Shown here piece after piece: positions 33,718 through 46,087 of a stretch of DNA of 64,000 nucleotides (the first letter of the stretch is position 1; each line of letters opens with the position of its first letter). The position numbers were made by a program, and so were the translations under genes. The notes below the pieces were generated by a model. The model had not been told where the DNA came from and searched no databases. It worked only from the letters and a program-made list of their open reading frames with translations. Source of the DNA: Diadema setosum (Eukaryota > Echinodermata > Echinoidea > Diadematoida > Diadematidae); assembly GCA_033980235.1 (NCBI GenBank), contig CM067075.1, positions 23,197,061 to 23,261,060 on the forward strand. Direction: 5' to 3'.

Positions 33718-34112
33718 ATTAAAGGGATGGTAAAGTTTTGGTTGAGACGGGGGATTCAGATTTTTAATAACTTTTTGTGAGATGATTAGAAACCACTCAT
33801 GAAATATAAAAAAAAAAAAATTACACTGGATTCTAAAAGGAATTCTGAGTTTATTTGATAAAAGTCGATTTTGAAATGGCTGAGATATCCAAAAACAAAG
33901 TAAAACAAAGTGGTCCTCATTAAAGGTAGGTCCCATCTTTTATCAGGACCTCTTTGTTTTTGGATAACTCAGCTCATTTCAAAACCAATTTTCATCAAAT
34001 AAACTTTGAATTCCTTTCAGAATGTGTATGCTCTGTCATATTTCTCATTATCTCACAAAAAAGTTGGAAACCTGAAGCCCCATCTCAGCCAAAACTATAC
34101 CATTCCTTTAAG
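33718..34112. repeat. Palindromic MITE (TTAAAGGGATGG family), complete
   Basis: Both halves are present: TTAAAGGGATGGTAAAG at the left and CATCTCAGCCAAAACTATAC with CCTTTAA at the right, with inverted inner blocks (GAAATGGCTGAGATATCC against CTCATTTCAAAACC). The best reference copy of the family in this window. Confidence 0.8.
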
Positions 34113-35712
34113 TAATGATGTCTAAAATGAATGTACGACAACAAGCTGTTCTTCTGTCTTCGTGATAGTATCCACTCGCTCCCCTCATCACGATCTCTAT
34201 CCTCTTTCCCCTCAATCTCTTTCTCCTTGTCTTCCATCTCTTTTCCTTCTCCGTACACCTTTCTCTACTCTTATGCACTTACTCATCTTCGTACCTATGC
34301 TAGTTAATGTGTGTGTTTTTTTAACTCTTTATGTGCCACGTTCGCACCTCCGACTCAGTCGACGGCGTGCCAACTTCGCATATTCTGCTCAACAAACAAA
34401 GCCGCCAAGACCGATCGATAAACCGCTAATTACTGCTAATCCCGCGGCACAATGAAAGCGTTTCTCGTGCTTTTGTTCCTCTCATATACGGCTTGCATTC
34501 TATGTGGTGAACGACTATCAAGCCATGTTCCCAACTAGATTTACTCGTACATTCTTTGTTTCTGTCACGGTTTAATGTGCAAAGGTCATGCCTTTATTGT
34601 AATGTACCACCTGGTCATTAAAAGAAAAAAATGAAAATAGAGTCGGCATACAATTTATATCGAAACAAAGCTTGGCATTCCTCTTTAATTTTGCCTACTA
34701 TTACGCCCATCTTAACAGAAATTTGTAGAAGTTATACAAATTGGAAAAACAGAATTCTTTCTCAAAGCATGACTACCTTCGTGTCTCAGAATAACGTGGC
34801 ACACAGGGGGTTTCTACCATGGCACATAAAGAGTTAATGCAATGCGCGTTTTCTCGTTTACCTTATGCCAGTATTGATAATTGAATCTGACGGTGGTATC
34901 ATGATGGCATTCTACGAATTTCCCCTCCAATGAATTGAAATGAAGCTGACAACAAAGACAAGACGAACAAGAACTTTCCGATAAAGTATGTGATTTTTGA
35001 AAAAAGAAGAAGTTGTGAAGACATTTACACCACAGTAACACCAGTTGGCGTGGTCTCCTATTGAACATGAATACCAGTAATGTCAAGTCAACACCATGTA
35101 CAGTCATTGTTTGATTAACACCAGTAGCGCAGTGTCAAAAATACCACCAGCTAATAACGTTGCGTAAAATGACCGCAATGATGATAAAAAAGGGGAAAAT
35201 CACCTGCAAGGTATTAATCTTTATTGGTCAATTGAGAGAGAAATATGTGGTGATTTTTTCCTTTATCTCAAAAGATTATTTTGCATTATCAATATTCTGT
35301 GTAAAATCAATGTTCTATCTGGCCTACATGCACTAAATAAGAATAAGAAAATGCAAGCATACTCATTAATGTCTTATTAGTAATTTCACGTGTGAATTAA
35401 TAATGCTAACTTTATAAGAGTAAATCATACCTGATGCTATATTTCAAAACTTGGTCTACAAGTCATCCGTATATCTCACATTTTTTGTTCTTTTAGATTC
35501 GTGATTCAGTAATGATGTCTACAATAAATGTACGACAACAAGCTGTTGACATTTCTCCTTCTTCTACTCTCGCTTGGTTATTGGGATCCACTCGCTTCCC
35601 TCATCATGATCTCTATCCTCTTTCCCCTCAATCTCTTTTCCTTTTCCGTATACCTTTCTCTACTCTGCACTTATTCATCTTCATACGTATGTTAGGTGAT
35701 GTGCTTTTTTTT
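34113..35712 (+). repeat. Direct duplication of a roughly 205 bp block
   Basis: 34,113-34,318 and 35,508-35,712 share TAATGATGTCTA, ATGTACGACAACAAGCTGTT, ATCCACTCGC and the pyrimidine-rich TCTCTATCCTCTTTCCCC block, about 1.39 kb apart. The second copy sits exactly where duplicon homology ends. Confidence 0.7.
34321..34837. mobile_element. 517 bp TIR element with TTAA ends
   Basis: TTAACTCTTTATGTGCCACG at 34,321-34,340 is matched by the reverse complement of 34,818-34,837 at 19 of 20 bases. Both ends include TTAA, consistent with a TTAA target (piggyBac-like or related). Non-coding; not found in the other flank copies. Confidence 0.7.
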
Positions 35713-35714
35713 TT

Positions 35715-35950
35715 AGTAGCCCCAAAGGGTCCCACCCATATGGCGTTATTCAGCTGATAAGGGCCATGGCTAATTTCTTTTGCAATGGAAGTAGTACACA
35801 ACAGAGATACCAACAACACCAAAGCCAGTATTTCATCTTGTACGGGTCCCCAGACAGTAGCCCCAAAGTGCCCCACTGATATGGTGTTATTCGGCTGAAA
35901 AGGGTCATGGCTAATTTCTTCTGCAATGGAAGTAGTACACAACAGAGATA
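35715..35950 (+). repeat. AGTAGCCCCAAAG satellite, two units
   Basis: Roughly 150 bp units: AGTAGCCCCAAAG, then ATATGGTGTTATTCGGCTGAA, AATGGAAGTAGTACACAACA, GAGATACC, then CACCAAAGCCAG and a TACGGGGCCCCAGACA-like junction. More units lie at 39,207-39,433 and, reversed, at 48,890-49,450. Confidence 0.8.
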
Positions 35951-36776
35951 CTGTCATTGTTATTTCAGAAACCTGGTTTCGTAATGATACATCAATTGAG
36001 TTTTTCTCTCTCAATGGCTATACACTCGTTCATGTTGACAGACCGAACAGGCAAGGTGGCGGCGTCGCCCTCTATGTAAAAAACGGTATGGAATTCACAT
36101 TCTGTTCTAGAATGCCAGCCAGTAGTTGTATTTGTGATTCAGTGTTTATTGAAATACCCCAAACGAATAAATCCATTGTAGTAGGTTGTTGCTATATAGA
36201 GTACCCAATACTGACATCTCTATTTTCACGCAGATTCTCTCTGACTACCTAAGAGATACCAATATTGGCAATAAAGATTTTTATTTGATGGGCGACTTCA
36301 ATATTAACTTACTCAATTATGAAAGAGATAACAAAACAAATAGTTTTCTTGAATCACTCTTTCAGTTTGGTTTGTTTCCCTCTATTACAAAACCTACAAG
36401 AATTACGCCCCATACAGCTACTCTGATTGAAAATATATTTTGTAATTGTATTGATATAAATTACAAGAGTGGTCTTATATATTCTGATATTTCAGATCAT
36501 TTTCCTATATTTCATGTCAGTAACCGAAACAAACCCCAAATGTCCAACAAAAAATGGACAAAGACAAGATTAATAACCGTGAATAAGATAGATCATTTTA
36601 TCCAACAGCTCCAGTCGGTTGATTTGTCTGATATCTATGACACTGACAATGTTAACAAGTCGTATAATACGTTTATTCAAAAATTCTGTCATTTATATGA
36701 AATGTGTTTTTCGTTAGTTCGAGTTACCATAAAGAATATGTCAAAGCCTTGGATAACTCCGGGAATTTTGAAATGA
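35951..36776 (+). pseudogene. LINE apurinic-like endonuclease domain, truncated and frameshifted
   Basis: The first frame (to 36,252) reads VIVISETWFRNDTS, then DRPNRQGGGVALYVKNG, the standard middle of the LINE endonuclease fold. A shift near 36,190-36,250 moves to the frame ending 36,776, with FYLMGDFNINLLNYE (catalytic GDFN) and SDISDHFPIF (SDH motif with the catalytic His). The N-terminal strands that carry the first metal-binding residues are lost. The second frame ends at a TGA just after KPWITPGILK, a conserved linker motif of CR1/L2 elements. Confidence 0.85.
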
Positions 36777-38713
36777 ATAAAACGGAAGCAGAGATTGTAT
36801 AGAACTTATATCAGAAACCCAACTGATAAGACACGCAAGGTTTATGTCATGTATAAAAACATTTTGACGAATATTATTAGAATATAAAAAAAGAGAGTAT
36901 TTTCACAATAAGTTTATCTCTGTAAAAGGTGACATGAATAAGACGTGGAGACACATAAACAATCTGCTTGGCAAAAAGAGTAATAATCTTCCTACAACTA
37001 TGTATCATCATCAAGATAAATTGAACACCAAAAAGTCTATTTCCGAAGCGTTTAACAAATACTTTTTGAATACTGGAAAACGTATCCGTCAGCATATCCC
37101 AATGACAAGTAAGAATTTTGATAAATTTCTCCCAAAACAATCCTTCTCTTCTCTTTTTTTTTTTTTGAAACCCACAACAGTCTCCGAAATAATAGATATT
37201 GCTCGCTGTATGAAATCATCAGCATCGTCTGGACCTGACGAAATCAGCAGTCAAGTTATTAAGAAGTGTATCCATTATATTGCTGATCCTCTTTGTTTCA
37301 TTTTTAATCAATCCATGACTCAAGGTACGATTCCAGACAGTTTGAAAACAGCCAAAGTAGTTCCCATTTTCAAGAAAGGAGACAAAAACAGTATAGAAAA
37401 CTACAGACCTATTGCCATTTTACCCGTTTTTTCCAAGCTCCTTGAAAAAGTACTCCACGCCAGACTACACGGTCACCTTGTTCGCAATGACGTGTTGATA
37501 TCACAACAATTCGGCTTTAGGAAAAACTACTCAACCGAACTCGGTGTACTGAACTTGGTGAACTCAGTATCACGCGAAATAGATGCTGGTAACTATTGTG
37601 TTGGGGTCTTTATGGATCTTTCAAAAGCGTTCGACACCCTCGACCACCACATACTGTTACGTTAACTGGAATGTTATGGTGTACGTGGTATTGCTCTTGA
37701 TTGGTTCACCAATTACTTGACGAATAGAAAACAGTACGTTGCGGTGGACGGTGTTAAAACCAGTTTTGGTAATCTTTGTTGCGGTGTCCAACAAGGATCA
37801 GTTCTGGGACCCCTTTTGTTTCTTGTTTATATTAATGACATTGTATCATCTTCTAATATAGTCAAGTTTTTATTAATTGCCGATGACACAACAATTCTCG
37901 TATCCCACAAAAATCTGAATGATCTGATAACAATAGTTAACGCAGAACTGGTTAATTTATATGAGTGGTTTAATTGTAACAAATTATTTTTGAATCTTGA
38001 TAAGACCAAATATGTTTTGTTTAGAACAAGAAACAGAAAAATACCATGTAACCACCCAAATGTATGTATAGGAGGTCACGCTGTGTCAATGGTGGATAAT
38101 ATAAGATTTCTTGGTGTTGTATTAAACGAATATCTTTCCTGGAGGCCTCACATCAGTGCCATTTCACTCAAGATAGCAAAAAGCCTTGGTGTTCTTAGAA
38201 GATTGAAGCGCACTTTACCCCAAACTGTATTAAAAATATTGTATAATAGTATCATACTGCCATATTTGAATTATTGTAATATTATCTGGGGTCATACATA
38301 CAAAAGTCAACTTCGAAAAATAGAAATACTCCAAAAAAAAAAAGACAGTCAGAGTTATAACTAATTCTTGTATTTATGCCCACACCAGCAACCTGTTTTC
38401 TCAGCTTCGTGTATTACCTATTACTGATTCGATATCATTTAATTCTTTAGTCTTTATATATAAGCTTCACGCTGGTTTATAACCAAATGTGTTTAATGAT
38501 TTATTCGTATTAAATAGTTCTGTTCATTTGTATGATACCCGTCAGAGAAACTCACTGCGACAACCAAAGGTACGCACAACATTAGCCCTGAACTCATTCC
38601 AAGTAAAATTCCCAAAACTATGGAATGCTCTTCCAGAAGATATAAAGCATAGTTCTACTTTATCACGATTTAAGAGATTGTCCTTTAATTTACTCCTTCC
38701 GAAGGAAAATTGA
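36777..38713 (+). pseudogene. LINE reverse transcriptase, several stops
   Basis: Linker remnants (RKQRLYRTYIRNPT) follow the stop at 36,776 and are themselves interrupted. The main frame, 36,934-38,364, has TWRHINNLLGKK, SGPDEISSQVIKKC, VVPIFKKGDKNSIENYRPIA, QQFGFRKNYST and MDLSKAFDTLDH (motif A), then a single in-frame TAA at 37,663-37,665 (probably from AAA), then CGVQQGSVLGPLLFLVYIND (motif B) and LIADDTTI (motif C, where FADD or YADD is usual). After another shift, 38,489-38,713 gives the C-terminal YDTRQRNSLRQP and WNALPEDIK block. Not active as it stands. Confidence 0.9.
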
Positions 38714-39206
38714 AAAAAAATATTATTATCCTGGTCAAACTTGTACTCACATGAAAATCATTGCTTGCGAGCACTACGTCTATTGTCTATAGTCCATCTA
38801 TCGCTTATATACTCCCACCTTTCCAATCATACTCACCTTGTTTTCTACTCTTCTTTCTTCTCTCCTGGATTTTCGATGTTGTTTTCCATGGTATCTGTAC
38901 ATATATATGTATTTATATATGCATGCTGTTTTTCCCCTTCCCATGCCCACCAAACCAAATGTACAACCTTGAAATGTATATTAATTCTTTTGCTTGTTTG
39001 TTTTACATGTATATTAATATTTAAGCATTACTGGGGCCCCTATTTATAAGCACTGCTTCTCCTGGGGTTCCCACCATCAAGTTTAATTGTTTTCTGTTTT
39101 GGTTTTGTTTGCTTTGTATATAGTTATGTATCTTTGTGTATGTTTTTTTATTGTATACTCCTAAATTGATGGTGAATAAAACTGAACTGAACTGAACTGA
39201 ACTGAA

Positions 39207-39433
39207 CCCAAGACACCAAAGCCAGTTATTTTATCCTATACGGGGCCCTAGACAAAAGCCGAGAAGTGCCCCCCCCCCCCCCCGATTTTGCTTAACTGAA
39301 AAGAGTCATGACTAATGTCTTTTGCAATGGAAGTAGTACACAACAGAGATACCCAAAACACCAAAGCCGGTTATTGTGTCCTGTACGGGGCCCCAGACAA
39401 TATTCCTGAAGTGCCCCCATGTTATTTGATTTA
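39207..39433 (+). repeat. AGTAGCCCCAAAG satellite continues
   Basis: About one and a half units in the same orientation as 35,715-35,950, with CACCAAAGCCAG twice, a poly-C run at 39,270-39,284 and TACGGGGCCCCAGACA. Ends at GTTATTTGATTTA, where the 7.3 kb composite begins. Confidence 0.8.
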
Positions 39434-39441
39434 GCTAATAC

Positions 39442-42428
39442 CAACGGCGTAAATCCATACTGAGGAGTGGGGGGGATGATCGGCGATAGTCACCATCACC
39501 ACGATTACAAGCCCATAACCGAACCGGCGCAGCCTTGAGGGGGACGGGGGATGAGAAGAGCTTGGTAACCCCCCCCCCCACCCCCACCCCCCACACACAC
39601 ACACACACTTTACAGGGATCGGATGTCTCACTCTTTTGCATGAATATAAAGTGGGAGGAGAGTGATATATTTCTGACAAACTGTTACAGGCAAGCTTGAA
39701 AATTTTGACATTTTACAGTCCCCAAACTGCAGTTTGTGACTGTATTTTGTCCGCTCTGGAAATTAAGGGGGGGGGGGGCACCGGGTGAAACTGCCGGCAA
39801 TTACTGACAGCAACATCAAGAGAATGGCATAACAATTAAATGCGAGCGAGCAAAGCGAGCGAGCTTGAAAATTTTGACATTTTACAGTCCCAAAACTGCC
39901 GTTTTGGGCTGTATTTTTTCGCTTTGGAAATTAAGGGGGGCGCACAGGGCGCAACTGCTGGCAGTTCGTACTGGCAGCAACATCAGGAGAATGGCATAAC
40001 GATTAAATGCGAGCGAGCGAAGCGAGTGAGCTTGAAAATTTTGACATTTTACAGACCCAAAACTGCCGTTTGTAGCTTTATTTTTAGCTTTGGAAATTAA
40101 GGGGGAGCACCGGGCGAAAACTGCTGGCAATTACTGGCAGCAACATCATGAGAATGGCATAATGATTAAATGCGAGTGTGCGAAGCGAGCGAGCTTGAAA
40201 ATTTTGACATCTTACAGTCCCCAAAACTGCCATTTGTAGTTATATTTTTCGCTTTGGAAATTAAAGGGGACGCACCGGGCACAATTGCTGTCAATCACTG
40301 GCAGCAACATCAGGAGAATGCCATAGCGATTAAATGCGAGCGAGCGGAGCAAGCGAGCCTTAAAATTTTGACAATAGTTTTGCAATCCCAGAAAATGTCG
40401 TTTGTAGCTGAATTTTCTCGCTTTGGAAATTAAGGGGAGGCACACCGGGCGAAAACTGCTGGCAATTACTGGCAGCAACATCAGGAGAATGGCATAATGA
40501 TTGAGCGAGTGAGCGGAGCGAGCGAGCTTCAAAATTTTGACTTATTACAGTCCCAAAACTGCCGTTTGTAGCTTTATTTTTAGCTTTGGAAATTAAGGGG
40601 GGCACCGGGTGAAACTGCTGACAATTACTGGCAGCAACATCAAGAGAATGGCATAACAATTAAATGCGAGCGAGCGAAGAGAGCGAGCTTGAAAATTTTG
40701 GCATTTTACAGTAAAAAAAACACCTGCCGTTTTGGCTGTATTTTTTCGCTTTGGAAATTAAGGGGGCGCACAGGGCGCAACTGCTGGCAGTTCGTACTGG
40801 CAGCAACATCAGGAGAATGGCATAACGATTAAATGCGAGCGAGTGAAGCGAGTGAGCTTGAATATTTTGACATTTTACAGTCCCCCAAACTGTTGTTTGT
40901 AGCTGTATTTTTTCGCTTTGGAAATTTAGGGGGAGCACCGGGCGAAAACTGCTGGCAATTACTGGCAGCAACATCAGGAGAATGGCATAATGATTAAATG
41001 CGAGCGAGCGAGCTTCAAAATTTTGACTTATTACAATCCCAAAACTGCCGTTTGTAGCTATATTTTTCGCTTTGGAAATTAAGGGGGGAGCACCGGGCGA
41101 AAACTGCTGGCAATAACTGGCAGCAACATCAGGAGAATGGCATAATGATTAAATGCGAGCGAGCGAAGCGAGCGAGCTTCAAAATTTTGACTTATTACAG
41201 TCCCAAAACTGCCGTTTGTAGGTATATTTTTCGCTTTGGAAATTAAGGAGGGGGGGAGCACCGGGCGAAAACTGCTGGCAATAACTGGCAGCAACATCAG
41301 GAGAATGGCATAATGATTAAATGCGAGTGAGTGAAGCGAGCTTCAAAATTTTGACATCTTACAGTCCCAAAACTGCCGTTTGTAGCTATATGTTTTTCGC
41401 TGTGGAGATTAAGGGGGGAGCACCGGGCGAAAACTGCTGGCAATTACTGGCAGCAACATCATGAGAATGGCATAATGATTAAATGCGAGTGTGCGAAGCG
41501 AGCGAGCTTGAAAATTTTGACATCTTACAGTCCCCAAAACTGCCATTTGTAGCTATATTTTTCGCTTTGGAAATTAAAGGGGACGCACCGGGCACAACTG
41601 CTGTCAATCACTGGCAGCAACATCAGGAGAATGCCATAGCGATTAAATGCGAGCGAGCGGAGCAAGCGAGCCTTAAAATTTTGACATTTTGCAATCCCAG
41701 AAAATGTCTTTTGTAGCTGTATTTTTTCGCTTTGGAAATTAAGGGGAGGCACACCGGACGAAAACTGCTGGCAATTACTGGCAGCAACATCAGGAGAATG
41801 GCATAATGATTAAATCCGAGCGAGCGGAGCGAGCGACCTTCAAAATGTCGACTTATTACAGTCCCAAAACTGCCGTTTGTAGCTTTATTTTTAGTTTTGG
41901 AAATTAACGGGCGAAAACTGCTGGCAATTTATGGCAGCAACTTCATGAGAATGGCATAATGATTAAATGCGAGTGTGCGAAGCGAGCGAGCTTGAAAAAT
42001 TTTGACATCTTACAGTCCCCAAAACTGCCACTTGTAGCTATATTTTTTGCTTTGGAGATTAGGGGGGGGGGGCGCACCTGCTGTCAATCACTGGTAGCAA
42101 CATCAGGGGAATGGCTTAGCGCTTAAATGCGAGCGAGCGGAGCGAGCGAGCTTTAAAATTTTGACATTTTACACCCCAAAAACTGCCGTTTTTAGCTATA
42201 TTTTTGCGATTTGGTTTGTCCCACTTTTATGGGGGAACCATCCCCCCCCCCCCTATCGACGCCTCTGCATATGAGGGAGCTTTTGTTAAGTGAAAGATAT
42301 GCTGCACACTCTTTGACAAATTAGGGAAATATACGTCAATCTCAACAGTATACTTATCGAAAGGGATCCAGTATAGCGGAGCTTTTGCATGTTTATGATT
42401 GCAATTCAACGATTTGGTGCATAGTTCT
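39442..42428 (+). repeat. Arm X: 15 tandem units of about 164 bp plus unique edges
   Basis: Units between about 39,690 and 42,210 each contain CTGGCAGCAACATCAGGAGA, ATGGCATAA, ATTAAATGCGAGCGAGCGAA, AAAATTTTGACATTTTACAG, AAAACTGCCGTTTGTAGC and TTCGCTTTGGAAATTAAGGG. Spacing is 155-170 bp. Outer edge 39,442-39,690 has poly-G/C and (CA)n; inner edge 42,210-42,428 contains AGAGGCGTCGATAGGGG on the minus strand. Open frames of 70-130 codons arise on both strands and are not considered genes. Confidence 0.9.
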
Positions 42429-43100
42429 CATGGGCGTAAATCCCGGGGGGGGGATGGGGGGGATATATCCCCCCCTGAAATGGAGGAGGGGGGGATGGCC
42501 TGTACAATCATCCCCCCCTGAATTTTGAAGAAAAAAAAATGGAGGAAGCAGAAATGTGATTGTATCAATTTTGGCATATTGCATGACGTTTGTACGCCGG
42601 CCTTCAGACAGGTAACAGAGCTGAACAGTATTCTATCTTGTAGGAAATCGAATGCATAATTTTCTCAAGCGCTCGCTCGCTTCGCTCGCTCGCGGACATG
42701 GACATACACTGGAAGGTATGGCTCAGACGTTGACAACGTCAAATAGTGTATAGGCCTACATGTAAACATGCTAAGACGAGAGTAACTTGGGACCATCTGC
42801 AAAATATGTACGAAAACAAACAAACAAACAATAACAAAACTATATTGCCATAATTGAACCCCCTCCATTTCCTGAATCATTCATGAGGAACGACAGTGAC
42901 TGATAATTCAGTCAAGATACATCTATGGGTATACCCAGGGAAGATCAGGGGCGTCGAAAATATCTCGGGGGGGGGGGGGGCGGGCATTTGCCCCGCCCCT
43001 ACGAAAGTGTTTAGGCAGGCAAATCATTTATCCCCAAGCAATTTCCGAGATGAGGACAAATTTCGAACTTTCTTAATGGAATTATTGTCCAAATACCGCC
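42429..43100 (+). repeat. Segment S, central spacer between the arms
   Basis: Begins CATGGGCGTAAATCCCGGGG, a hAT-like end, and contains poly-G/C runs, a GAGCGAAGCGAGCGAGCGC motif on the minus strand at 42,669-42,693 and an AGGGGCGTCGAAAATATCTC block at 42,950. It is not palindromic, so the two X arms would form a stem with S as the loop. Present again, inverted, at 46,088-46,767. Confidence 0.85.
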
Positions 43101-46087
43101 AGAACTATGCACCAAATCGTTGAATTGCAATCATAAACATGCAAAAGCTCCGCTATACTGGATCCCTTTCGATAAGTACACTGTTGAGATTGACGTATAT
43201 TTCCCTAATTTGTCAAAGAGTGTGCAGCATATCTTTCACTTAACAAAAGCTCCCTCATATGCAGAGGCGTCGATAGGGGGGGGGGATGGTTCCCCCATAA
43301 AAGTGGGACAAACCAAATCGCAAAAATATAGCTAAAAACGGCAGTTTTTGGGGTGTAAAATGTCAAAATTTTAAAGCTCGCTCGCTCCGCTCGCTCGCAT
43401 TTAAGCGCTAAGCCATTCCCCTGATGTTGCTACCAGTGATTGACAGCAGGTGCGCCCCCCCCCCCTAATCTCCAAAGCAAAAAATATAGCTACAAGTGGC
43501 AGTTTTGGGGACTGTAAGATGTCAAAATTTTTCAAGCTCGCTCGCTTCGCACACTCGCATTTAATCATTATGCCATTCTCATGAAGTTGCTGCCATAAAT
43601 TGCCAGCAGTTTTCGCCCGTTAATTTCCAAAACTAAAAATAAAGCTACAAACGGCAGTTTTGGGACTGTAATAAGTCGACATTTTGAAGGTCGCTCGCTC
43701 CGCTCGCTCGGATTTAATCATTATGCCATTCTCCTGATGTTGCTGCCAGTAATTGCCAGCAGTTTTCGTCCGGTGTGCCTCCCCTTAATTTCCAAAGCGA
43801 AAAAATACAGCTACAAAAGACATTTTCTGGGATTGCAAAATGTCAAAATTTTAAGGCTCGCTTGCTCCGCTCGCTCGCATTTAATCGCTATGGCATTCTC
43901 CTGATGTTGCTGCCAGTGATTGACAGCAGTTGTGCCCGGTGCGTCCCCTTTAATTTCCAAAGCGAAAAATATAGCTACAAATGGCAGTTTTGGGGACTGT
44001 AAGATGTCAAAATTTTCAAGCTCGCTCGCTTCGCACACTCGCATTTAATCATTATGCCATTCTCATGATGTTGCTGCCAGTAATTGCCAGCAGTTTTCGC
44101 CCGGTGCTCCCCCCTTAATCTCCACAGCGAAAAACATATAGCTACAAACGGCAGTTTTGGGACTGTAAGATGTCAAAATTTTGAAGCTCGCTTCACTCAC
44201 TCGCATTTAATCATTATGCCATTCTCCTGATGTTGCTGCCAGTTATTGCCAGCAGTTTTCGCCCGGTGCTCCCCCCCTCCTTAATTTCCAAAGCGAAAAA
44301 TATACCTACAAACGGCAGTTTTGGGACTGTAATAAGTCAAAATTTTGAAGCTCGCTCGCTTCGCTCGCTCGCATTTAATCATTATGCCATTCTCCTGATG
44401 TTGCTGCCAGTTATTGCCAGCAGTTTTCGCCCGGTGCTCCCCCCTTAATTTCCAAAGCGAAAAATATAGCTACAAACGGCAGTTTTGGGATTGTAATAAG
44501 TCAAAATTTTGAAGCTCGCTCGCTCGCATTTAATCATTATGCCATTCTCCTGATGTTGCTGCCAGTAATTGCCAGCAGTTTTCGCCCGGTGCTCCCCCTA
44601 AATTTCCAAAGCGAAAAAATACAGCTACAAACAACAGTTTGGGGGACTGTAAAATGTCAAAATATTCAAGCTCACTCGCTTCACTCGCTCGCATTTAATC
44701 GTTATGCCATTCTCCTGATGTTGCTGCCAGTACGAACTGCCAGCAGTTGCGCCCTGTGCGCCCCCTTAATTTCCAAAGCGAAAAAATACAGCCAAAACGG
44801 CAGGTTTTTTTTTACTGTAAAATGCCAAAATTTTCAAGCTCGCTCTCTTCGCTCGCTCGCATTTAATTGTTATGCCATTCTCTTGATGTTGCTGCCAGTA
44901 ATTGTCAGCAGTTTCACCCGGTGCCCCCCTTAATTTCCAAAGCTAAAAATAAAGCTACAAACGGCAGTTTTGGGACTGTAATAAGTCAAAATTTTGAAGC
45001 TCGCTCGCTCCGCTCACTCGCTCAATCATTATGCCATTCTCCTGATGTTGCTGCCAGTAATTGCCAGCAGTTTTCGCCCGGTGTGCCTCCCCTTAATTTC
45101 CAAAGCGAGAAAATTCAGCTACAAACGACATTTTCTGGGATTGCAAAACTATTGTCAAAATTTTAAGGCTCGCTTGCTCCGCTCGCTCGCATTTAATCGC
45201 TATGGCATTCTCCTGATGTTGCTGCCAGTGATTGACAGCAATTGTGCCCGGTGCGTCCCCTTTAATTTCCAAAGCGAAAAATATAACTACAAATGGCAGT
45301 TTTGGGGACTGTAAGATGTCAAAATTTTCAAGCTCGCTCGCTTCGCACACTCGCATTTAATCATTATGCCATTCTCATGATGTTGCTGCCAGTAATTGCC
45401 ACCAGTTTTCGCCCGGTGCTCCCCCTTAATTTCCAAAGCTAAAAATAAAGCTACAAACGGCAGTTTTGGGTCTGTAAAATGTCAAAATTTTCAAGCTCAC
45501 TCGCTTCGCTCGCTCGCATTTAATCGTTATGCCATTCTCCTGATGTTGCTGCCAGTACGAACTGCCAGCAGTTGCGCCCTGTGCGCCCCCCTTAATTTCC
45601 AAAGCGAAAAAATACAGCCCAAAACGGCAGTTTTGGGACTGTAAAATGTCAAAATTTTCAAGCTCGCTCGCTTCGCTCGCTCGCATTTAATTGTTATGCC
45701 ATTCTCTTGATGTTGCTGTCAGTAATTGCCGGCAGTTTCACCCGGTGCCCCCCCCCCCCTTAATTTCCAGAGCGGACAAAATACAGTCACAAACTGCAGT
45801 TTGGGGACTGTAAAATGTCAAAATTTTCAAGCTTGCCTGTAACAGTTTGTCAGAAATATATCACTCTCCTCCCACTTTATATTTCATGCAAAAGAGTGAG
45901 ACATCCGATCCCTGTAAAGTGTGTGTGTGTGTGTGTGGGGTGGGGGTGGGGGGGGGGGGGTTACCAAGCTCTTCTCATCCCCCGTCCCCCTCAAGGCTGC
46001 GCCGGTTCGGTTATGGGCTTGTAATCGTGGTGATGGTGACTATCGCCGATCATCCCCCCCACTCCTCAGTATGGATTTACGCCGTTG
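43101..46087 (-). repeat. Arm X', inverted copy of X
   Basis: Reverse complement of 39,442-42,428 with the same 15 units in mirror order. Visible differences are few: a G/A within the GAGCGAGC motif (39,851), an A/C in the CTGCTGGCAATT block (near 40,120), one base in the poly-A of a unit near 40,720 and homopolymer lengths. Identity is therefore about 99.8% by eye. Confidence 0.9.

Larger units (their letters stand above)
33219..35505. other. TLR duplicon, downstream flank, copy 2 (truncated)
   Basis: Starts with ACAATAATGGTAATGATGT as at position 2 and follows the same order as the other flanks until about 35,505, where homology stops after GATTCGTGATTCAGTAATGA. This is the right edge of the array in the window. 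No gene. Confidence 0.75.
35951..39206 (+). mobile_element. 5'-truncated LINE (CR1/L2-like) inserted in the satellite
   Basis: The satellite is cut between ACAGAGATAC (35,950) and CCAAGACACCAAAG (39,207); elsewhere these read on as ACAGAGATACCCAAAACACC. The insert runs endonuclease, RT, C-terminal region, 3' UTR and an (ACTGA)n tail at 39,183-39,206 after GAATAAAACTG. No clear target duplication is visible, and the 5' part of the endonuclease and any ORF1 are missing. Clade assignment rests on the pentamer tail and the RT motifs. Confidence 0.85.

Noticed and set aside
42237..42254. Poly-C and poly-G runs as G-quadruplex regulatory sites
   Set aside because: They are frequent throughout the repeats and vary in length between the otherwise identical arms, as expected for unstable homopolymers.
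39840..45686. Families of 70-126 codon open frames in mirror order on both strands
   Set aside because: They lie in the 164 bp satellite and repeat the same peptide fragments (LLPVIASSF, NFQSEKIQL) on either strand. They lack a conserved start, resemble no protein and follow from the repeat.
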